From contig NZ_QGTQ01000011.1 in assembly GCF_003182255.1 (NCBI RefSeq), forward strand, positions 1-64,000: a DNA stretch of 64,000 nucleotides, given 5' to 3'. A program made the position numbers and the translations under genes. A model generated the notes under the pieces. That model searched no databases. It was not told the origin of the DNA and saw only the letters and a list, made by a program, of their open reading frames with translations. Position 1 is the stretch's first letter. The number at the start of each line of letters is the position of its first letter. The stretch is from Paenibacillus cellulosilyticus (GTDB lineage: Bacteria; Bacillota; Bacilli; Paenibacillales; Paenibacillaceae). Below are positions 19,979-27,660 of this stretch, piece by piece.

Positions 19979-20325
19979 AGTGTACCACCTTCGCCTTCTC
20001 GATGCTTGCCCTTCATGATCGCGAGCTCCTGCGAGAGCCGAAGCACTTGACCGGTCAACTTGGATACGACGAGCGTCAAGTGGAGGATGAACGCGAAGCA
20101 GAACAACAAGCCGAAGAGGAATAACAGCGCAGGCGCATATTTGACATCCAGCCACTCCGCAACCCGTTCCAGGAAGTGCACGTTGAACGAGACGACGAGC
20201 AGCAGCACGCCGAATAGAATCCACAATAGCGAATACTGCTCCTTCAGCCGCTGACGGCGTACGAGCTCCAATACCGCGACGAGGAACAGAACCGAGAATG
20301 CAATCGATAAAATATAAATGCTCAT
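19975..20325 (-). CDS. DUF2304 membrane protein
   Basis: 116 residues. Three membrane segments (about 4-22, 34-53 and 65-90) and a charged C-terminal tail with a short coiled coil (RLSQELAIMKGKHREGEGG). The family is small, membrane-bound and nearly always next to a GT2 polyprenol-phosphate sugar transferase, as here, and probably supports that enzyme. Both ends overlap neighbours by four bases (ATGA and GTGA). Confidence 0.85.
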   Translation of the reverse strand: MSIYILSIAFSVLFLVAVLELVRRQRLKEQYSLLWILFGVLLLVVSFNVHFLERVAEWLDVKYAPALLFLFGLLFCFAFILHLTLVVSKLTGQVLRLSQELAIMKGKHREGEGGTL

Positions 20326-21038
20326 CCGCTCGTCTTCACCCCGCGAACCCGCACGCGCGACGCGCTCATGAGGACCGACAGCGTCACCTTCAGCATGTAA
20401 TAGACCGACTTCAGCGGCGTAATGGACGAACGTCCCGCCTCACGGCTGCGCATCTGGGCCGGCACTTCGGTAAGACGGCAGCCTCTGCGTTTCAAATAAA
20501 CAATGGATTCGACTTCGGGGTAATCCGCCGGATAATAGCTCGCATAAAGTGCGATCACCTTCCGATTGGCAGCGCGAAAGCCGCTTGTCGTATCGGTGAA
20601 CCGCTGCCCGGTAACGAAGCTGACGAGCTGCGAGAAAAATAGAATCCCGACTCGCCGTGAAGCCGATGAGCGATACGCCGTCTGCTCCACATATCGCGAT
20701 CCGATGACGAGATCGCTGTGCTGGATCGCGGCGAGCAATCGTGGCAAATCCTCCGCTCGGTGCTGGCCATCCGCATCCATCTGGACGGCTACATCATAAT
20801 CGTTCTGATACGCATACAAGTAACCCGTCTGCATGCCGCCACCGATTCCAACATTAAACGGCATCGTGATCACTTCAGCTCCTGCCGCACGCGCAATCGC
20901 TTCGGTTCGATCCTTCGAACCGTCATTCACGACGACGATATCGACGTAGGGCGCATGCTCACGAATGTCACCGATCACCTGCGCAATGCTTCCTTCTTCA
21001 TTATAGGCCGGGATAATAATGAGCGTCCTCATCCTCAT
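20322..21038 (-). CDS. GT2 glycosyltransferase, polyprenol-phosphate sugar transferase type
   Basis: 238 residues with a GT-A fold. The nucleotide-sugar start TLIIIPAYNEEGSIAQVI is followed by VNDGSKD and the DxD metal motif in VQMDADGQH. The sequence resembles DPM1 or GtrB enzymes that move a sugar from a nucleotide to dolichyl- or undecaprenyl-phosphate. C-terminal membrane segments are lacking, as in the short DPM1 form, which would explain the need for a partner such as DUF2304. Coupled by TAATG to the GT39-like gene before it and by ATGA to the next. Confidence 0.9.
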   Translation of the reverse strand: MRMRTLIIIPAYNEEGSIAQVIGDIREHAPYVDIVVVNDGSKDRTEAIARAAGAEVITMPFNVGIGGGMQTGYLYAYQNDYDVAVQMDADGQHRAEDLPRLLAAIQHSDLVIGSRYVEQTAYRSSASRRVGILFFSQLVSFVTGQRFTDTTSGFRAANRKVIALYASYYPADYPEVESIVYLKRRGCRLTEVPAQMRSREAGRSSITPLKSVYYMLKVTLSVLMSASRVRVRGVKTSG

Positions 21039-22348
21039 TAGGCGGTCTCCCCCTTTTGCAGCGTGTGCTGCTTGCCGCTAGCGGCTTGCCGATTGCGACG
21101 ACGGTCGCTGACGAATGTATAGATCCGTTCGATTAGGAACGCTGCGAACAAGGTGAACAGCACCATATTCGGATAGCCATAACGCGAGAAAGCAACGAAC
21201 GGCAGATAGATGGCTGTAAAATAAATAAGTGTCAGCAGCACCGGCAGCTGACGAACAAGCGGGCGGCGAATAAGCGCCCAGACCAAGCCAACCAGGCTGA
21301 CCGTAACGAGCGCCTGTTGAATCCATTTCATCGCATCGCGGCCGATCGGCCAAATCGGACGCCAGTAGTAAGGATTCAAGTAGAGCTCTGCCATTTTGCC
21401 AAGGGTGAACCAGTAGCTGTATCGAAGCGGCTCGTGAGTGAAGCCATAGCGGATAATATCGAGCCCTTTATGTATCGCGTTGCTGTCGGAGCCTTGGAAC
21501 ACCGTCTTAGGCGAATACTCCGGATAGGCTTCGAAGAAGCCTGCCGGCGGCAAAGCGCCCAAGATGCGTGTTCCGAGCAGGAACGGGCTGCCAGCCGAGT
21601 TCGTGAATAAGACGAATCGATCGAACGTAATCAGGTTGCGTATCCACCATGGCAGCAGCAGCGCTGCGTACGCTCCTACCATGATGGCGCCGAATTTGAC
21701 CATTTGCATAAAGGTGTATTTGCGTCTGATCCACAGTAGGAGGAAGATACCTGGGTAGAGCGAAGCGTGTGGTTTGAAGTATGCCGCTGCCGCGACAAGC
21801 AGACCCACTGCTAGGTACGTCCCCCATCGTTTGCTCTCAACAGCAGCGATAGTCGCGCAGATGAGCAGCAGTATAATGGTTTTGAACGTTGTCTCTGTCA
21901 GGATTTCGCCAGACGAGAAATAATCGGGCCAATAGAGCGCACTGATGACGCATGCAATAATAGCCGCACGCTGGTTGAACATGTATCGGACGATGAAGAA
22001 GACGAGATAAATAGAGGCCGCTTGCTGAACGCATTGGAACAAACGAAAGGCGATCATGCCTCCATCATGGCCGAACAGCCACATGAAGCCGGATAGGATC
22101 AATACAATACCAGGCATAATGAACAACGTTGGATCGGTCCCACTGTTATAGGCGAGCGTTCCCTGCTCCAATAAAATTTGTGCGCTGCGGACGTATTTGA
22201 CGTCATCGTTATTCGGTTTCTGCAAATCCCCGAGTAAAAAATAATTGCCGTATGCAAGCACGATAATGACTGAGATGAGCAGTACAGCGATTGCGATGCC
22301 ATGGAGCGTCCGTCGCGTGGCAAGTGGTATGTCTTTTAGCGTAAACAC
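21038..22348 (-). CDS. Membrane glycosyltransferase, GT39/ArnT type
   Basis: About 436 residues with 10-12 membrane helices. After the first helix comes the extracellular loop with paired acidic residues (NNDDVKYVRSAQILL), the catalytic feature of GT-C enzymes of the PMT/ArnT type, which take a sugar from a polyprenyl-phosphate donor on the outer face. GTG at 22348 is chosen because AGGAGG stands nine bases away; the ATG at 22357 touches the ribosome site. First gene of the operon; the acceptor (teichoic acid, S-layer or lipid) is unknown. Confidence 0.85.
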   Translation of the reverse strand: MFTLKDIPLATRRTLHGIAIAVLLISVIIVLAYGNYFLLGDLQKPNNDDVKYVRSAQILLEQGTLAYNSGTDPTLFIMPGIVLILSGFMWLFGHDGGMIAFRLFQCVQQAASIYLVFFIVRYMFNQRAAIIACVISALYWPDYFSSGEILTETTFKTIILLLICATIAAVESKRWGTYLAVGLLVAAAAYFKPHASLYPGIFLLLWIRRKYTFMQMVKFGAIMVGAYAALLLPWWIRNLITFDRFVLFTNSAGSPFLLGTRILGALPPAGFFEAYPEYSPKTVFQGSDSNAIHKGLDIIRYGFTHEPLRYSYWFTLGKMAELYLNPYYWRPIWPIGRDAMKWIQQALVTVSLVGLVWALIRRPLVRQLPVLLTLIYFTAIYLPFVAFSRYGYPNMVLFTLFAAFLIERIYTFVSDRRRNRQAASGKQHTLQKGETA

Positions 22349-22516
22349 TCGTAGCATCCTCCTAAACCTTTTACATGGTTATCTTTTCCCAAAACAAGCG
22401 TCGTCACACGCACCATCCGCCGTTATACGTGCGCGAGAGACATTCCTACATCGTACCAAATTTAGACGTTTCAAACATGGGATATGTTTCTTGATTTGGT
22501 GTTTAAGTTTCATGAA

Positions 22517-22540
22517 GAAAAGGACCCCTATCGGGTCCTT
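22517..22540 (-). terminator. Intrinsic terminator of the PAS-HTH gene
   Basis: On the minus strand AAGGACCC-GATAG-GGGTCCTT is a perfect eight-pair stem followed by a short T-rich tail (TTCTTC). It begins about 16 bases beyond the stop codon. Confidence 0.75.
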
Positions 22541-22555
22541 AAGGATGTAAGTTAA

Positions 22556-23479
22556 CTATATACTCCGAAATGATTGCCAAATCGCATTCGGCCGCACGCC
22601 AAGCTCGCGCGCAATCAGCTCAGCTGTCAGCCGGCGGGGCTTTGTTATTTTACCATTCAGCAGCTTGGAGATCGTCGTCTTGGATATGCCCGTCTGCTCA
22701 GACAAGCGCTTCGCGCTGACCCGGCTGCGGAGCATTAAGCTGCGCAATGTGGCAGCGGATTCAGTGAATGTTCTCGTGCCCGCATTTTGCTTCTCTTGGA
22801 TTTCATGTATAGCAAACACATAATGATTTAACAATCCCCGTGCATCGAAAAATGGGTAAATGGTCACCTTGAGCGCAGCGTAATTAATCGTTCCGACGAT
22901 AATGGTGCGCTGTCGTTCAAGCCGTCTGCACGCATCGAACGCTTGAATGAGCGCCGGAATCGACTTCGGCTGTATCAGCTCCAACAGGTTCATTTCCTCA
23001 TAGTGATGCTCGTATGTGCCTTCAACTCCCGGCCCATATGGGATTACCTTCTTAATATCGTAACGGCTCGTTAGGATGAAGCAGCCGACGAATGTCGTCG
23101 CCATTAGCTTATTTTCGATCCAATGTTCAATCGTTCGGTCACGATTCGTAATTAACCAACTCATCGTGCTGCCCATTTGGAAAGTCGACACATGTGCCTC
23201 GGTATACACCTTTCTGCCCGATTGCGCAGTATAAACAAGCTCCGTAAAAGCATTGCTCTGCTGCATCATCCGGCGCTGCAAACGGACGAATTTGGCATAC
23301 GATTGTTCGGTTAATATTTCGTTAAATTCTCTCCCGATTAGTTCATTCGGCTGATAGCCCGTCAGATATTTGAATTCATCATTGCTCTGCCTGATCACCC
23401 AACCTCCGTTGATCAAATCAACTTTACAAAAAGGAATTCGAATGAGCTGCATCAATTGCAATCGATCTATCTCTTCCAC
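22556..23479 (-). CDS. PAS-domain regulator with C-terminal helix-turn-helix
   Basis: 307 residues. A PAS domain occupies residues 12-115 (LTGYQPNELIGREFNEIL is its typical core) and a second PAS-like region follows to about 220. A Cro/C1 or LacI-like HTH lies at about 245-300 (RVSAKRLSEQTGISKTTISKLLNG). GTG start with GGAGG six bases upstream. It is divergent from the chemoreceptor gene 219 bases away. Probably a cytosolic transcription factor sensing a small ligand or redox state; its target is unknown. Confidence 0.82.
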   Translation of the reverse strand: MEEIDRLQLMQLIRIPFCKVDLINGGWVIRQSNDEFKYLTGYQPNELIGREFNEILTEQSYAKFVRLQRRMMQQSNAFTELVYTAQSGRKVYTEAHVSTFQMGSTMSWLITNRDRTIEHWIENKLMATTFVGCFILTSRYDIKKVIPYGPGVEGTYEHHYEEMNLLELIQPKSIPALIQAFDACRRLERQRTIIVGTINYAALKVTIYPFFDARGLLNHYVFAIHEIQEKQNAGTRTFTESAATLRSLMLRSRVSAKRLSEQTGISKTTISKLLNGKITKPRRLTAELIARELGVRPNAIWQSFRSI

Positions 23480-23697
23480 TATTAGCCTCCATAACGGTTC
23501 TATTGTCCTATTCTATAATATTTAATAAAAGTTTATCTTTATAAACTTCATCACGACAGACCTATCATTCCATAGTTAACATGAACATTAATCGTTAATG
23601 ATTAGTGTTTTTATTCATTTTGTCAGTTTTCTGCCTTGTCTGTCCAAACAATATAATACATTTAGGCATGAATTTTCTTACAAACCGGAGGTTGGAA

Positions 23698-25380
23698 ATG
23701 AAGAGCTTGCGTACTAGGATGTTACTTGCTTTCTCCATTACGATCATTGGCCTTATCGCACTCGCAGCGATCAGCATCAGTCAGCAAGCCAGCTTCAACA
23801 AGAGCATTAAGATTACGTTAAGAGAACAAACGGATTTACTTATGTATGATGAATCCCTTCACGCCAACATTCAGGAGCGAATTGCGCTCATTCGTGGGTA
23901 TATGCTGTTCGGGGACGCAGACTATAAGGAGAGATTCCTGAAAGTAACGGAGGACAGCACGCTGATACAAGATAAGGCGCTTGCCCTGACGGTTTCTGTA
24001 GAAGCGAAGACGCTAATCGATGAAAGCATTGCATGGCGGACAACCATAACGGACGAATTAATTCCTATGATAGATCAAGGCCGTCAAGATGAAGCATTAA
24101 AGCTGATGAAAGACCAGGTAACGCCTGTCGGACGCGAGGTGAGCGAGGGCTTCAAGCAGCTTGCGGAGCATCGCGAGAAAGAGATGCTGCTCCTTGAAGA
24201 TCAACTAATCGATGAAGGCAGTCACAACGTCCAAGTGATGCTCATTACGACGATTGTAACGATTGTGCTCGGTGCTGCATTTAGTTTATTCGTCACCACG
24301 AATTGGATCGTAAGACCTGTTCGCGCTGTCATGCTGCGCGTTAATGCGATGGCTGATGGTAGTTATGCTGGGGAACCGCTGAAGGTTGGATCGAAGGATG
24401 AAATCGGCGTTCTTACCCAATCGGTCAATCTGATGCAAAACAATACGCGTGATCTGCTGAAGCAGATTACGGAGGTATCGGAGACCGTTGTATCTTCTGC
24501 CGACACGCTTAACGAAGGGGCATCAACGACGCGAAGCTCCATTGAACAGATTACGATGGCAATCGACGAGGTTGCTTCGGGAAGCGCAGAACAGACCTCC
24601 TCGATGCAGCGTACGAACCAGACCGCTGAATCAATCACGAACGCAGTCGATCGAGTGACTGAATCGGTAGAATCGTTCACTGCTTACGCGGGTTCAACGA
24701 ACGACAAAGCAGTTGAAGGTGGACAACTGCTCGGCGATACCGTCTCGCACATTGTAGGAATTAGCAATAATCTGGAGGCCGCATCTGGCGTCATCTCCAG
24801 TCTCGATGCGAAATCTGCCGAGATCGGCAGCATTATCAATACGATAACCGCGATCTCGACGCAGACGAACCTGCTGTCGCTCAATGCCGGCATCGAGGCT
24901 GCTCGCGCAGGCGAGCATGGCCGCGGCTTCGCGGTAGTCGCAGGTGAAATCAAGAAGCTTGCCGAGCAAACCTCCGTCTCCGCCGAGCATGTGCGGACGC
25001 TCATCGGCAGCATGCAAGCGGAGGTCGCTGAGTCGGTCGCGGTCATTCAGACCAGCTCGGGGCTTGCAGTTGAATGCCGGTCGACAGCTGAACAGACAGG
25101 TACCGCATTTGAGGACATCATGCAGATGATCGCGCACATGCAATCGCTGTCGCTTGATACGGCGGCGATCACCAAGCAGGTGCAGACCGCGACGGCCGAC
25201 ATCGTAAAGGCGGTGCAGCACAACGCCGTCATCTCCGAGCAAACGTCGGCGAACGCCGAGGAGGTCGCCGCCTCCATCGAGGAGCAGCTCGCCTCCGTGC
25301 AGGACATCTCCGCCACGGCGGAGGAGCTCAACGAGACCGCGCACAAGCTGCGCGGCCAGTTGAAGCAGTTTGTGGTTTAG
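23698..25380 (+). CDS. Methyl-accepting chemotaxis protein
   Basis: 560 residues from the ATG preceded by CGGAGG; an upstream in-frame ATG at 23605 lacks a ribosome site. Membrane helices at about 8-28 and 187-208 enclose a four-helix-bundle sensor domain ([19 protein letters not shown] is typical of 4HB_MCP). HAMP at about 208-262 and a C-terminal signalling coiled coil follow, with the conserved hairpin tip [32 protein letters not shown]-type sequence around residues 415-445. The stop codon TAG lies inside the first unit of a tandem octamer repeat, an unusual boundary. Confidence 0.93.
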   Translation: MKSLRTRMLLAFSITIIGLIALAAISISQQASFNKSIKITLREQTDLLMYDESLHANIQERIALIRGYMLFGDADYKERFLKVTEDSTLIQDKALALTVSVEAKTLIDESIAWRTTITDELIPMIDQGRQDEALKLMKDQVTPVGREVSEGFKQLAEHREKEMLLLEDQLIDEGSHNVQVMLITTIVTIVLGAAFSLFVTTNWIVRPVRAVMLRVNAMADGSYAGEPLKVGSKDEIGVLTQSVNLMQNNTRDLLKQITEVSETVVSSADTLNEGASTTRSSIEQITMAIDEVASGSAEQTSSMQRTNQTAESITNAVDRVTESVESFTAYAGSTNDKAVEGGQLLGDTVSHIVGISNNLEAASGVISSLDAKSAEIGSIINTITAISTQTNLLSLNAGIEAARAGEHGRGFAVVAGEIKKLAEQTSVSAEHVRTLIGSMQAEVAESVAVIQTSSGLAVECRSTAEQTGTAFEDIMQMIAHMQSLSLDTAAITKQVQTATADIVKAVQHNAVISEQTSANAEEVAASIEEQLASVQDISATAEELNETAHKLRGQLKQFVV

Positions 25381-25471
25381 GGGTTTAGGGGTTTAGGGGT
25401 TTAGGGGTTTAGGGGTTTAGGGGTTTAGGGGTTTAGGGGTTTAGGGGTTTAGGGGTTTAGGGGTTTAGGGG
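25376..25471 (+). repeat. Twelve exact tandem copies of TTTAGGGG
   Basis: The octamer TTTAGGGG repeats 12 times without a single change over 96 bases. The first unit contains the chemoreceptor stop codon and the last overlaps the terminator stem by one base. G4-T3A-G4 spacing on the plus strand would allow four-layer G-quadruplexes and resembles ciliate telomere repeats. Perfect identity points to recent or ongoing slippage. Confidence 0.97.
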
Positions 25472-25507
25472 CCAGCCCGCGCGGGAATGCGCGGGCTGGA
25501 TTTTTTT
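25472..25507 (+). terminator. Intrinsic terminator of the chemoreceptor gene
   Basis: CCAGCCCGCGC-GGGAAT-GCGCGGGCTGG is a perfect 11-pair GC-rich stem followed by ATTTTTTT. Confidence 0.93.
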
Positions 25508-25561
25508 GTGTGGGGGTGGTCTGTGCGGGTGCGGGTGGTGGATGCGGGTGGGGACGGCGGG

Positions 25562-26250
25562 TAGAGGCGATTTTTCACTCCTACATCGCTCTCCCGGCAC
25601 TCAGCAGCCAGTTAGGGGTGGTTTTTCGCTCCTACATCGCTCTCCCAGCACCCAGCAGCCAGTTAGGGGTGGTTTTTCGCTCCTATATCGCTCCTCCGGC
25701 GCCCAGCAGCCAGTTAGCGGCGATTTTTCGCTCCTACATCGCTCCTCCTGCACCCGGCAGCCAGTAAGAGGCGATTTTTCGCTCCTACATCGCTCCTCCC
25801 GGCACCCAGCAGCCAGTTAGGGGTGGTTTTTCGCTCCTATATCGCTCCTCCGGCGCCCAGCAGCCAGTTAGCGGCGATTTTTCGCTCCTACATCGCTCCT
25901 CCTGCACCCAGCAGTTAGTTAGAGGCGATTTTTCGCTCCTACATCGCTCTCCCAGCACCGAGCAGCCAGTTAGCGGCGATTTTTCGCTCCTACATCGCTC
26001 CTCCTGCACCCAGCAGTTAGTTAGAGGCGATTTTTCGCTCCTACATCGCTCCTCCGGCGCCCAGCAGCCAGTTAGCGGCGATTTTCCGCTCCTACATCGC
26101 TCTCCCAGCACCCGGCAGCTAGTTAGAGGCGGTTTTTCACTCCTATATCGCTCCTCCTGCACCTAGCAGCTAGTTAGGGGTGATTTTTCGCTCCTATATC
26201 GCTCTCCCAGCACCCGGCAGCTAGTTAGAGGCGGTTTTTCACTCCTATAT
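25562..26250. repeat. Tandem array of 51-bp hairpin repeats, 14 units
   Basis: Units begin at 25562, 25613, 25664, 25715, 25766, 25818, 25869, 25920, 25971, 26022, 26073, 26124, 26175 and 26226: thirteen full units and a truncated last one, period 51 except one of 52. Each opens with an imperfect hairpin of the form TAGAGGCGATTTTTCGCTCC-TA and continues with a 29-base spacer (CATCGCTCCTCCTGCACCCA and so on). The last hairpin supplies the stop codon of the endonuclease gene. It fills nearly all the space between the convergent chemoreceptor and endonuclease genes. Confidence 0.97.
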
Positions 26251-26949
26251 GCGCTTCTTTTCCGATGGTAGATAGTAGCGAATACGTTGATTACTGGCAC
26301 GCTTACTTGCAGAGACGATGTAACCTTTCGTAAACATGCTTCTAAGCAGTTTTCTCACATACGTATGCTCCATTCCCAACCTCTCCGCCACCATTCCTGG
26401 AGTTACTGGAGCGCCTAGCTCTACAATTAGCTGGTACATTTGAGCCTCACGTGGAGTAAGTGGAGTTGATTGCTTAGGAATGCCCCCGTACAATTTACCG
26501 AGTATGTGCAGAATCATTTGTTGACAGCGACGTTGCTGCTGTTCAAGGTCATCGACTGCGAAACGGAAGACGAGCCAGTCGTCGAGGATGAGCTGGTTCT
26601 GGCGCATCAGTCCATCAGCGAACGAGCGACGGCTGATTTGTTGTGCGTGTGAGCTATATCCATCAATCTCAAAGCAGATCCGATACGGCGGCCGTATGTA
26701 AGCAAAGTCTAAAAACCGCTGCTTATCGCGAAAGTCAGTTAGCGCATACTCCGGATGCAAGTACTCCAAGTGTCCTACCGCTGGCAACCAAATCTGTGTA
26801 GCAAACAACTGCTCCGCATACTGGTGCCCCTCCTCCAGCCTACGCTTCTCCTCACCCTTCCTTCTTTTCAAATGTTCCTCTATCCACAACTTATGGCTTT
26901 CCTGTGCCGCATCCGAATGCTGCATCCGACGTTGGTCCACACTCATCAT
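26245..26949 (-). CDS. DUF559/Vsr-like endonuclease with C-terminal winged helix
   Basis: 234 residues. A charged helical N-terminus (10-45) precedes a Vsr-like nuclease core. Asp81 in RFLDFAY and Glu94-x-Asp96 in CFEIDGYSSH are the likely metal ligands, followed by LMRQNQLILDDWLVFRFAV, the end of the DUF559-type fold. A winged-helix domain (about 164-234; LTPREAQMYQLIVELGAPVT, then VAERLGMEHTYVRKLL) should bind DNA. ATG at 26949 has AGGAG five bases upstream. Flanked on both sides by 51-bp hairpin arrays, and its TAG stop is the tip of the last repeat. The nuclease family is inferred from motifs; its substrate is unknown. Confidence 0.78.
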   Translation of the reverse strand: MMSVDQRRMQHSDAAQESHKLWIEEHLKRRKGEEKRRLEEGHQYAEQLFATQIWLPAVGHLEYLHPEYALTDFRDKQRFLDFAYIRPPYRICFEIDGYSSHAQQISRRSFADGLMRQNQLILDDWLVFRFAVDDLEQQQRRCQQMILHILGKLYGGIPKQSTPLTPREAQMYQLIVELGAPVTPGMVAERLGMEHTYVRKLLRSMFTKGYIVSASKRASNQRIRYYLPSEKKRI

Positions 26950-26976
26950 CCATTCTCCTCTCTCTTCAGACAAACT

Positions 26977-27016
26977 AAAAACGCCGCCTTCCCCGTAATA
27001 AACGGAGCAGACGGCG
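26977..27016 (-). terminator. Terminator or attenuator just upstream of the endonuclease gene
   Basis: On the minus strand CGCCGTCTGCTCCG pairs with CGGGGAAGGCGGCG (one mismatch, wobble pairs) around TTTATTA and is followed by TTTTTAG. It ends only 28 bases before the endonuclease ATG. It either insulates the gene from upstream transcripts or attenuates its own. Confidence 0.65.
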
Positions 27017-27180
27017 TATGCTTTACGCGCATAATAAACCTTATGAATATAGACTATGCATCTATCGTAGTCGTAGCGGTTGCTGTTGTAAATAACAAAT
27101 TGAATAATAAAACAAATGAATGGTTACATGGGCAGTTAAAAGAGTGAGAGTTTGAGAGAAGCGATAAGCATGGGCATATG

Positions 27181-27615
27181 TTTAGAGGCGATTATTCGCC
27201 CCTATCTCTAGCACTCGGTAACTTACTCCCGCTTAGAGGTGGTTTTTCACCTCTAACAAAGCCACTAACCGGCTGGCCGAGATTTAAGGGCGATTTATCG
27301 CCTCTAAACCTCGCGCTCGATAGCAAGTCGGGACTTAGAGGCGATTATTCGCCCCTATCTCTAGCACTCGGTAACTTACTCCCGCTTAAGGGCGATTTTC
27401 CGCCTCTAGCAAAGCCACTAACCAGCTGGCCGAGATTTAAGGGCGATTTATCGCCTCTAAACCTTGCGCTCGATAGCAAGTCGGGATTTAAAGGCGATTA
27501 TTCGCCCCTATCCCTAGCACTCGGTAACTTACTCCCACTTAGAGGTGGTTTTTCACCCCTAACAAAGCCCTAAGCTACTTGGACGAACTTTAGAGGTGAT
27601 TTATCGCCTCTAAAG
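27181..27615. repeat. Second 51-bp hairpin array, nine hairpins in a 153-bp superperiod
   Basis: Hairpins start at 27183, 27234, 27285, 27336, 27387, 27438, 27489, 27540 and 27591, exactly 51 apart. Three unit types alternate A-B-C-A-B-C-A-B-C: A = TAGAGGCGATTATTCGCCCC-TA, B = TTAGAGGTGGTTTTTCACCT-CTAA, C = TTAAGGGCGATTTATCGCCT-CTAA. Each type carries its own 29-31-base spacer, repeated three times. The stems are stronger than in the first array, and the A spacer (CTAGCACTCGGTAACTTA) resembles the first array's spacer, so the arrays share ancestry. Confidence 0.96.
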
Positions 27616-27660
27616 ACACGCACGCCATACGATGTGTCCACCGCGGTCCCCCCAACCCTC

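Noticed and set aside
25506-26162. Open frames on both strands through the first 51-bp array (repeating 17-residue peptides)
   Set aside because: 51 is a multiple of three, so any open unit stays open across the array. There is no ribosome site and both strands are open at once, so coding is unlikely.
27178-27573. 131-codon plus-strand frame across the second array
   Set aside because: Repeat-driven open frame without a ribosome site; 51-bp periodicity explains it.
25562-27615. CRISPR array
   Set aside because: Hairpin repeats of about 20 bases with about 30-base spacers look CRISPR-like, but the spacers are themselves repeated (three times each in the second array), the repeats are imperfect, and no cas gene is present.
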